From NCBI RefSeq assembly GCF_932526225.1, contig NC_064044.1:5606747-5670746 (forward strand): DNA of 64,000 nt, in the 5' to 3' direction. Positions 47,692-59,600 of the stretch are shown here, piece by piece. Position 1 is the stretch's first letter; the number at the start of each line of letters is the position of its first letter. A model generated the notes under the pieces. That model saw only the letters and a list, made by a program, of their open reading frames with translations. It searched no databases and was not told the DNA's origin. The translations under genes and the position numbers were made by a program. This DNA is from Nematostella vectensis (Eukaryota; Cnidaria; Anthozoa; Actiniaria; Edwardsiidae).

Positions 47692-50600
47692 TTAGTCCTC
47701 CCCCTCGCTCAATACATCCTCCTCGTTTCTGCTATTGACGTAATCATTACGGAGTCGGTCCAGTTCCTCGAGCTCACCCTAGAAAACGGACAAGAAAAAA
47801 CGTTTGTTTTAGAGAATTGGACAACGCTTTTGCTAACATTTTAATACCTATCTCGCTGACACTTGTATAGTGGATGCAATAGGCCATTCCGGCGATAAGT
47901 TTGCATGCGCATTACAATAGAAACCTACCTCAACTACCACAATGCAGCGCGCGGTTTTTAAACAGGAACGCGCGCTATAAAAGGGATAGCTCCGTCCCCC
48001 TTTTCAGAAGCTCTCGCGCAAGTCGTCGTCATTCACAACTAGACTTCATTGAGTGCGGACCTCTGTAAACCGCCGAAAACATGCTAAAAGTACGACAAAC
48101 TACGACAACTTTAAGTACAAAAGAGTGTTAAAGAGCTATAAGGAATATTCGTGTGTGGAGTTTGGAGTCCATTTTCTACAAAAACAAGAGTAAAAATTGT
48201 ACTTGAGAAATCAATAACAGCGCGCGCTCGTTTGAAATGGCGTCATTAGTGCGCGCGCGTACAAACAACGAATCTGAAGTATTCATCGCTTCAAGACCTT
48301 TCTATTCCTCGCTATGTTTGCTTCTATAGTGTGTCATCTGGAGCAGAATTACCCAAAATCACCACTTTTCTAGTATTTATTCAGTATCACAACATGCTTA
48401 CGACGCCATGTTGAATTGCGTCCCCTAAAATCGTCCCAGCATGCTGTTCGCTTATTAACTCGCTACAATCCCAGCGCAACGTAAGAATGTCGAGTAAAGA
48501 AATGACCTCAATAGTCAAGCCGCATATAACCACCCTCAACCCACACATATTAAACCTCCATATTATCCTATCGCCCCCATACTATCCTATCGCCTCCATA
48601 CTATCCTATCGCCTCCATACTATCCTATCGCCTCCATACTATCCTATTGCCTCCATACTATCCTATCGCCTCCATACTATCCTATTGCCTCCATACTATC
48701 CTATCGCCTCCATACTATCCTATCGCCTCCATACTATCCTATCGCCTCCATACTATCCTATTGCCTCCATACTATCCTATCGCCTCCATACTATCCTATC
48801 GCCGCGTATAGTTACACAAGATCTCTTTTTAAGATTCAAAGAAGGTCGACCAACCACTCCTTTGTTATTGTTTATCAATGAAATTCGACGGTTTATTCGC
48901 AAGGAAACTCCAAAATAACAATCTACGAATGAAGTCTGATACGATATTGACGATATTTCATTGAAAATATCTTGGTTTCTTGCTTGAATTAGCCGATGGA
49001 AATGGAATCTTCGTATGACTCTTGTGTGACTTGAGTGGGAGCATAAAATGGCGGCGTGATTGGCCTTCTTTAAGTTGTGTGCACATTAGATCTTAGATTT
49101 AACTCGTAATTGTTTCATATTCGGCTATGCCAGGATTTAAAACATGTTCAGGTTTTAAACACAGTTTCGCCCCTCCTTTGGACGCAGCAGAAAACCACGT
49201 TTAAGCCATGTGTAAACCAAACGCCCACACTGCAGGCCAAAATAGCTGTGTGCACACCATGTTGGGAGGTGCAGTTAGATAGCTCGCCACCTCTTCCCTT
49301 GCGTTATGACTAACCAAGCAAGGGCAGTGTCAGTAACGATGGTCGGTTTTGGCGCTGTTTGCAAAGTGCTTTACTTATGAATAAACACGGACTGTAGGGC
49401 CCTTTTCTGCCTTTCCCAGTTGCAAGGATGTTACACAGTATTTGGATCGCGTGACGAGATTGCGTGACCAAGAAGTGAGGCAATCACTCACCTTGACGAC
49501 TCCGAGGTAGAAGTTCCTCTTTGTTCGGATTTTTTGCATTGGGAAGGGGTTCAGGCCCTGGAATGCAATCTGTGCAATAGATAGATTAAAAATGAATTAG
49601 ACAATGGTCAGGCAACTTGAAGGAGGTGGGCGTGGACGACACAACCGTACGTAATCGCCGCCGAAATGCCGTAAACCCTTGTAGAAGGTTTCACAGGAGC
49701 AAATCCAAATTTTGCTACAGGGGAGCACTCTGGATATTTTAGACTGCTAGCTGTCTCTCCTTTGGCAAAAAATCCCAAAATTAGGCGGGGCAATGGCGTG
49801 AGTGCCGAGGGCGCGAGAATTTTCAGCGGTTCCTCTGGACTATCTCACCCGACCTAGAGCGTGTATTTTTATGACGGACTACGGTAGCGAAAGGACAGAC
49901 TGGCTCGCAGGTTGCAAATATTTGACACGGCAAATGTTAGGGAGAGGGATGCCTCCCTCGATCAACTTACACATATTAACGAATATGACCATTAACATTT
50001 TGCGACAAAGTTATGGTCCCCTATCCTCTACGGTACTTTTTATAGTCCCCTATCCTCTCCTGCAATTGTCTCGTAGTAAAATACCCCCCCACCACCCCTA
50101 CCTGTGAAAGTAGGTTATGGTCCCCTATCCTCTCCGGCACTTGTCTCATGTAGTTAAATATTCCCGCATGATCTTCAATCTTGAGAAGTTCTTCCTCGTT
50201 CATTTTGAAGACAGCAAGCGCGTAACGAAAGAGTACCTTGTTGCCTTCGTACAGAAAGGTGTCCCACACCCGCAGGATGGTCTGAAAATATGACAAGCAA
50301 TGAGTTTTCTAAAGGAATTCATCTTTATGATACATCTACCACCAGAATTTCCCTTTCACTAAAACTTTTTTAAGGTCTTATTGGTAAAGGTAAATTTGAC
50401 ACCACTTTTTGTTTTTCTGGTTTTTGCAAAACTTGTATCAATAGTTCTTAAACTTTATTTTTGCAAAAAAATTTTTTCCACTAATCGCATTCTAAGACGG
50501 GTAAAATGGGCCTTTGCTGTTTCCCGTGACCTGTTGACCGTGAATTTCGCCAAATCCTTGAATTTTCTAGCGTATTATTTTGAGGCGAGAACTCGAGCTT

Positions 50601-53600
50601 GTCGGGCGTAACCTCGCGACGGGTTTTAAGATATCGCCTTTTAATTTTCGGGATCTGATAGATAATTATGCCATGTCATAAAGTGTGTGAGGAATTCTCG
50701 ATTTTCGACTGAAGATCGCTTCTATAGCACTTTTCGTGTCCAAATTTCGCCAGAAATGAGAGTTCCAACTTTCATTCGTGATGTTTTGTTGAAAGTGTCA
50801 AATAACAAAACGTCCTCACACACTTGGTAGATCATCTATCTGTCATTGAGATGCAATTACGTGCAAGTGCATGCGCAATAACGCGAAGGTGCATTACGCT
50901 CTTTAGTAAACTCCGTACTTTTGAGTTTGAGGTCTCAAAACTTAAACATGGAATTAGCTATTGCAAAAATTAAACTTGCAGGAGATAATTCAGTTTTTTA
51001 TCTTTTATTTGATATATAGTTTGTACATGTAGTGAAAATTGCGGCGCGACTATATTTTTTTCCCGCGGACACGTCGTTTACCTTTACGGAGACCTTAAAT
51101 GTGTTTTATATACAGTGGTACCTCCATTAAACGTAGTATTTTCGCTGACGTTTCGAGCGTTAGTTCTTTGTTAGCCTTTTTGCTTCGACGAAGGACTAAC
51201 ACTCAAAACACCGGCGAAATTACTCTGTTTCCACAGAAGCGTACATACTATTTCAACCGTTTGTTGGTTTATTTATTTAACTCCATAACCGCTATATAGA
51301 CCACCTAGTTATTTTACAGCGTGTCTGTAGTCAAACCACTGTATAACAAAGCAGGTCTATATTTCTTCGTTTGGACTCTCATTTGATTTTAACTTCGTTT
51401 GATTCTACTTGGATTTGGATTATAGCAATATATGAAGTACAGGGAGCGACATCACAAGATAAGCGTCGTCACGAATGAGGGCATCCAAATATTCAAGAAA
51501 TTTTAGCATATCAGTCAATCTTGTTTTAAAAACTGTCGTTTTTCTAGCTAGCTCGGCCATTTCCTCATTAGGCATTACATACCATATTTGGGAGTCCGCT
51601 TCAATCATTCTTTCGCTTTTTTATCGCTCTAGAGCTTTTTAAGTCGAGAATATCCAGGTAAACTTGCAGGAATTCGTGTTTACTACGATTTTGCTGGCAG
51701 CCATCTTGGAAGTGGAGCCTATTCCTTAACGTTTTGGAATATCACAGGTCTCCCGCGCGCTCGCCCCAGGCTCTTTTACACCATTTAGAAAAACGACAGC
51801 CATTGGTTGATATGGAATAACTACTAGCCCCCCACCACCATTCTCTGATAAAAAAAAAATGTTCACGAAAGACGTAACTACTTGCTCAACTTCAACTGCG
51901 ATAAAGAGTTTTAAAAAAATGTGAAAGGAGTAACTTGGCTCACCTGTATGGGAAAGCTGTCGATGAACACTGTGAGAAACCAGTTGAAAGTGATGAGAGA
52001 CAGGTCCACCCTGGAACGTAATCATAATGGGATATTTAGATATAACGCTTTCAACCTATGGAATTGAAGTGTTTCTTAACAGAGAAAGATTGGTTTTCCC
52101 AAAAAAAGACACAAAATTACATACTCATGGCATCAAATTATTTCGGTGCGCAAAAAAGGTTTTTAGGCGATGTTTGGGTATTCCTTGGTGTTACGGAGAG
52201 CTTTGTTTTTGGTGCTCAAGGCCTTTGTACTCTATTCTATTCTATTGTCTCGTTCTAAGGTCTTTGTTTTTGGCTTTTGTTCCATTGTGTTTTTGGTGCT
52301 GGTGCTCCGTAACACAAAGAAACTATCCGATGTTTCCAGGTTTCCAACACAATTTTATACAGGCCTGCCTATGGTCTGGCTCAGGGCAACCAAGCTTTAT
52401 CTCGCCTAACATTCCCAATGTATGTAAAGCCTGGGCAATTTCTCCATCAGAAGATCTCTGAGGACACCCTGGTCTGCCTGTGGTACCTTTCCACAGGGTA
52501 ACCAAGCTTTATCTTACCTCGCATTCTCAAAGTGTGTGTAAAGCCTGGGCAGTTTCTCCATCAAATCTCTGAGGACACGCTGGTCTGCCTGTGGTACCTT
52601 TTTACAGGGTACCCAAGCTTTATCTTACCTGACATTCTCAAAGAGTGTGTAAAGCCTGGGCAGTTGCTACATCAGAAGATTTTTGAGAACACGTTGGTCT
52701 GCCTGTGGTACGTTTTCACAGGGTACCCAAGCTTAATCTTACCTTACATTCTTAAAGTGTGTGTAAAGCATGGGCAGTTTCTCCATCAGAAGATCTCTGA
52801 GGACACCCTGGTCTGCCTGTGGTACCTTTCCACAGGGTACCCAAGCTTTACCTTACCTTACATTCTCAAAGTGTGTGTAAAGCCTGGGCAGTTTTTCCAT
52901 CAGAAGATCTCTGAGGACACCCTGGTCTGCCTGTGGTACCTTTCCACAGAGTACCCAAGCTTTATCTTACCTTGCATTCTCAAAGTGTGTGTAAAGCCTG
53001 GGCAGTTTCTACATCAGAAGATATCTGGGAACACCCTGGTCTGCCTGTGGTACCTTTCCACAGGGTACCCAAGCTTTACATTACCTTACATTCTCAAAGT
53101 GTGTGTAAAGCCTGGGCAGTTTCTCCATCAGAAGATCTCTGAGGACACGCTGGTCTGCCTGTGCTGCGAGCAAGGTCCTTGAAAAGTAATCCTTCGGCAT
53201 GATGTGCTCCACAATAGCCACTAGACACCTGGTATTAAACAAGTGGTTACAAGATAACAAGCCAGGAACTTTAACTTTGATGGAAAATGAATATTGCACA
53301 GCTGGCCTCGTCTAAGGTAGTATCCTCAGGCGTGCTTTAAACAATTGCTAAATTCCAGTCGTACAATATAGCCTATTTCAATTTAATGTTGTCAGTGCAA
53401 ATGGCAAATGGCGATTGACAAACGGCAGTTCTACGACCGAAAGGGCCAGTGGGTCCCAAAATACTTGTTCTAAATTCAGAAAAGTATAAATATAACGACT
53501 ATCCATTTAACATAATGAACATATGGTTCTGGCATCGCTTTACAAATAACTACATTAAATCCTAAAAAAAAACATTCGGTCGTAGAACATCCATTTGGCA

Positions 53601-56600
53601 ATTGCCATTCCCGTTCGTGCTGACAACCTTTATTTAAATAGGTGTATTTTCCCCTGGGAAAGCTACAATAAGAAGGAACAGTGAACCTATAATTCACCGA
53701 CGGATCTAGCTTTTCGCTAAAGGGGGGGCTTGGCTCGGTTGCAAAGGGGGGAGGGGGTAATTTGTACATGTTACATATGACTTTCTGGAAGCCAAAAGTG
53801 GGGGTTTAAACCCCCTAAACCCTACCCCTAGATCCGCTACTGTATTCGCATAAAAATATATGAGACACAGCCTTCTTGATAACATTTCCTGTATTACTTT
53901 TTACCAAACTACTACATTTAAGCCATTTTAACCAGGCGCATAATTCAGGCAGCTGTCAAAGATAGGCGGCTACTGAAGCCCTCTTTTTTGCGCTAAAAAA
54001 ACACATGTCGCTAACTATCTGGCTTTGTCATTCTACATTTTGGTCTTTTAATATCAAGTAAACTAACATTATGCAAAAATCACTTTTACTTTCCGTATTT
54101 TTTTTCTTACCAAAAAGCTTCCTCCTCCTTGAGAATCAGCATTGCGATGGCGACCAAACGATTGAGACCCTACAGTAATATCGACAATTAGATGATACTC
54201 ATAACATTATAATAATAGCTATAAAATACCCTATACAGTAATATCAACAGTACGTTGATGAAGACAAAAGGGCGTCCGACACAGTAATAAAATTTTAACA
54301 TTTATTATAATTAGACTTAGACTTCAAAACATTAGTAATAGCAGAGCTACTTTACGGGTTGGAAACGTGGAAAATGAATGAAGGAGACAGTAAACGAATA
54401 AATGCGTTTCATTACCATAATCTAAGGAAACTCCTTCAAATAGAATGGAAAGATCGCGTTACAAACAGATACTCAAGAGAGCAGAGACGAAATTGCTCAG
54501 CGAAGAGATTAAGAAAAGAAAAAAAAGGGGATAGGACGTTCTACGAGAAATAAACAAAAAGAGCCAAACCAACGCAGCCCTATCGTGGACACCTGAAGGG
54601 ACAAGAAAGAGAGGAAGGCCTACGACAACATGGCGAAGAAAGGTATAGAGAAAAAGGAACAGTGCAGGATGGAAGACCTGGGATGAGGCAAGGGCTGCTG
54701 CTGCTGCCACAGAACTCACTGGAAGCATTCTGTGGAGGCCTTTGTCCCACAAGGCACAAAGAAGATAGGTTAACAGGAAGTTTTATCAAGTATAATACTT
54801 CCCCAGCCCTCTTACCTGGCAGTAGCCTACTTCAGGGTTATGCCAGCTGTAAGCCATCAGTACATTTCGCAGCATCCCAATCTACAGCAAAAAGAATACG
54901 AGATTATCTGTCGGTAACAACAAAATCGGGCCCGTAGTAAGGAATATAAGGGGAAGGTTTCATCCTACCAATTTAGTGAACCTTTCCCTTTCCATGTGCC
55001 CCCCCCCCCCCCCCCCCCACAAGTTCTCCATTGCAACATACATTTTTATCGGTTGAGCGGGTCTCCTAAAAATCACGTGTGCTTAAGAGGTCATTCATAC
55101 CAATAGCTAAGTTGCTCAATCGCTTCAAAAAACGAACAGGAATCCCTCCAATCCCTAACACACACATGTATTACTTAAACCACTACCCCCTACCCACAAG
55201 TATTACCTACCTTCCACACGAGTATAACCTACCCCATTGGCATCCGGTTTATTATAATGCACATTGTTCGGTAGCGTCCTCAGAAGATCCAGCTCTATCT
55301 GCTTGGTAGCAGGCGAGAATTTAATGTTAGAGGCGATGGAGTCGAGCAAGTGAGCGTAGTAATTGGGTCCAGCCATGCTTTTGGTTCCACGTACGAAGTG
55401 GTTGATGCACTGTCGCCAGATCTGACTTCGATACTCGTTCGGGATTCCACCCCGGACCATAGACTTCAGCTCCATCTTAAAGAAAAAAAAACAATACAAT
55501 AGAACTGTTTGGGCCGATTTTTCGTGCCGATTTGATAAAAATCCGACACCGAGAATCCTCTGCACGTGCAGATATGGCTTCACTCTCCTTGGTGGAGGGA
55601 AAGATTCACTTAGGTGATGAGACTGCCGGAGGTAAACTAGAAAATACGTCTGGTCAACGGAAGCCGAAGGACCGAGCCCAGCCGTGTCGAAGCTCCTTTT
55701 TTTTGCAATAAAACTTTACCATCTTTGTGTATCGTTTAAATGCGAAGAAAATATACCTTAAGACTCTACCTAAAAAGTGTGTTAGGAATTCAATAATGTT
55801 TGTGTTGGCAGCTTCTCACCGTTTTCTGGAAATCCCTGTTTTTGTGTGCCATCATGTAGTTCTCCCACTTCACACCGTTCGAAATGTCTTGGCTTTCGCT
55901 ATTCGTCTAAAGTAAAAGAAGAACGTTGACAATAAACATAAACATAGAACAACTTCGAAATTCCATATGATTTCGTCCCTGCCCCAAGTTTCACATAGCA
56001 GACTTGGAAGTTTCATGTTTTCATTATGTCTTATGTCAAGACATATCTCGAATCTCGAAGTCTGTATTTCACTTTTATCATTTGTGTGCGTTTCTTGCGC
56101 AAGTTAGAATAAAATAAATTCCAATAAAATAAAGTACCTTAATCTCTCCAGATCTTCGGTCCAGCTGATGAGCCATTGACAAAAAGGCCTCCTCGTCGTT
56201 GCTCTCAAGTCTCTGGACAAAGCCCCAGCGATCATGGGGAGCGATACTGCGAAATAACAACAAAATCTCAAGACCGCACTTCGAAAGTCACCAGGGAACC
56301 TAACGCGTCAGGTTAAATAACACAGTATAAGCCACATTGAAATTCAAGGGGGGTACTTAACTACAAAGATAGATAAAGTTGTAAACAACACCATAGTCGC
56401 TATTGAAAACAAATTAACAAGACCCAGCGATCATGGGGAGAAAAACTGCGAAATAACAACACAATCTTAAGACCGCACATCGAAAGTCAGGAGAGATCGC
56501 CTCATGTTAGATAACATAGTAAGCTATAGTATAGTCGCTTGTGTGACTGTAATAAATTATCAAACCCCAGCGGTCATGGAGGACAATACTGCCAAGTAAC

Positions 56601-59600
56601 AGAAACTCAAAAGCATATCAAAAACATCTCATGTTAGATAGTAAAGAAAACAATAGCATAATCCCTATTGTTTAAACAAAAAACAGAAATCACAAGAAGC
56701 AATAATGCAAAGTAACAAAAATATTATAAGTACATCGAAATCAAAAGGAGATACTTACAAAGACAGCTAATACTAAAAGCACAGTCACTATTGAAAACAA
56801 GTTAACAAATCCTAGCGGGCACGAAGGACAATACTTCTAAGTAACTAAAAACATAACGTCCAAAGATAGATCAGACTGAAAGCCATACCATGGTTGCTAT
56901 CATTAAGGTCACTACTGCCCAGTAACGCGAAACAACATATCAAAAGCACATAGAAAGACGGGAAAAACTAACGCCCAAAGATGGTAACAAAGTAAAAAAA
57001 AAAATTATAGTTGCTATTTCGCAGATTACTTTTAGCAGCATTTTGTGACTTTATAACCATCTAGGCTAATCAGACAAAGTGTATAACCTAGAATAGCCTT
57101 TTTACTGGCGCGATGACAATGAAAATAGTGAAATAATCAGTGCAAGGCAATCTGAAGAAAACTTTGCATACCACCTGAAAGTAGAACAAATATTTTTTAA
57201 TTTTCTTGGTCTAAACATTGCGGAGACGGGTACTGGAGTAAAATGCTCCAGTAAAAAAAAACAAAACAGTTTACATAGTATACTTTGACTTCAATTGCCT
57301 TTATGTGACGTCAAAACCAACATATACGGCAATTTTTTTATTATTATATAACGCGTTCCAGAAAGATTAGTTTGCAAATAAGCTGAAATCAAACAATCAT
57401 AACGCCATTCTATGACATCAATTGGTTTTATGTGACCAATCACCAATCAAAGCGGTAATTGTGTTGCATCATGTGACGTCATTACAACGTCACATGAAAT
57501 TACTTTGACTTCTTTTATACTCTTTGTCACCTTGGCATTGTAATGTAATAGATAACACTGGCGTTACATCAGCAGGTTTTAGCATAGACCTTGCGTGACG
57601 TGGTTACGTGGAAGCTTTGTTGGGTCTGTCACGGTCGCGCTTACTCCGTGCGTGACGTGGTCTATAGACAGTTCACTCTCGTGACATTGTCACATGGTAG
57701 CTTTACCGTGTGTGCGTGACAGGGTCACGTGAAAAAATGCACTGTGAGGGATTCAGTCAGGTGATGTCAGCACTTTTTGCGTGACATTGTCGCTTATAGT
57801 GATAGGTTGCTGAGAGTGGCACGGTCACGCGATAGCTTGCACTTTAGCTCACAAATTCGGGAAATAACGATAAACTGTGCGTGACATATTGGTGTGAAAG
57901 CTTGCACTGTGCGTGACATTGATAGCCTGCTAACCGGCTCTCCAGAACCCGAATCTCCGGAGAGCCGGCTATCAGGCTATGACTGATAAACTACAGCATA
58001 CACAGTGCGTGACATAGTGGTGCGAAAGCTTATACCTTGCGTGACACTGATAAATTACCTTATTTCACTTAATTTTCGCGACGTCAAAATTTCGCGATTT
58101 TCAAATAGCGATATTTCGCGACACTATTTTCGCGACTTCCCTATTTTCGTAAAAAAAACAGATCACTTTATTTTCGCGACTTCGTGATAATAAAATCAAG
58201 GAAAACGAGTGGAAGTAAAATGTGCTGTAATCATCAAAACTGAAACAATTTGTATCAAAAAGATGCGAGGGCCAAATTTAGTTTTATAAAAATCTATCAA
58301 CACCAACTCAACTCATATATACATTAGATGGACAAGGTATTTTCGTATTTTATGGCTTCTTGTGTACTCACTTAATTTTCGTACATCCTTATTTTCGCGA
58401 CACTTAATTTTCGCGTCACTTTATTTTCGCGAATCTTTTGAAATCGCGAGATTCGTGAAGTTAAAGTGACGCGAGAATTAAGTGCTATAAGGTACAGCAT
58501 ACATTGTGCGTGACATAGGGGCAAGAAAGCTTACAGTGTGCGTGACAGGGGCGTGAAAGCTTACAGTGTGCGTGACAGGGGCGTGAAAGCTTACAGTGTG
58601 CGCGACATAGGGGCGCGAGAGCTTACAGTGTGCGTGACAGGGGCGTGAAAGCTTACAGTGTGCGTGCCATAGGGGCGTGAAAGCTTACATTGTGCGTGAC
58701 AGGGGCGTTAAAGCTTACATTGTGCGTGCCATAGGGGCGTGAAAGCTTACATTGTGCGTGACATAGGGGCGTGAAAGCTTACAGTGTGCGTGACAGGGGC
58801 GTGAAAGCTTACAGTGTGCGTAACATAGGGGCGTGAAAGCTTACAGTGTGCGTGACAGGGGCGTGAAAGCTTACAGTGTGCGTGACATGGACACGTTCAT
58901 GTGAGAACAATATGTGCCTTAACTCTGGCGAATGTAAGATCATGGAAGTGGATTTTTTGCAATACCGCAGTTGTGTGTGGCGTCCAGTAGAAATCGGAGG
59001 AGTGTGTCAAATCCGTCAAACTGCTCGGAATAAATATAGCGCAAGATTTTACGTAATTTGCCCATTGCGACTGCAGGTGGTGTAAAAGCTTACACTGTGC
59101 GTGACACTGACAAATTTTTAAAGCATACATTGTGCGTGACATAGTGGCGTGAAAGCTTACACTGTGCGTGACAGGGTGGCCGTGTCCGCTGATTCGCTAT
59201 CCATGGCATCCTGTACAAGCTGTTCGATGATATCTGGTTCCTGTCCTCCGGAATCTGAATCTAGAAACAGACGCACCCCCACATTGGCTACATATTCTTT
59301 CAGCGCAGTTTCCTTTAGCAACAAGAGGGAACTTGCGCTAATAGATCACGTGACTGTATGGGTTTCAAGCTAGCTTGCGCTCAAATATAACAGCAACTAA
59401 AAGCAACTTTTTCAGCGCTTTCGAAAAAAGCCAGAATTTTTTTCAGGGGGGGGGGGGGGTTATTTCAAGATTTTATTTTTTTCGACGTTCTCTGGTGTGC
59501 CGGACGCAGTCATTTCTGTTATTATTTTGGTTTGAATTTGGCACGCAGAAAGGTCACGTGATCTCTTGGCTAATAATTCCGATACCCTTGGGATACTTGT

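Noticed and set aside
48487-48918. 143-residue open frame with repeated HTILSPPYYPIASILSYR
   Set aside because: It is a translation of a 19-bp minisatellite, cycling through three phases. It is not a gene.
52532-53182. 216-residue plus-strand open frame
   Set aside because: It is antisense to copies of a TBC exon edge. The unit of about 114 bp is a multiple of three, so the frame stays open without meaning.
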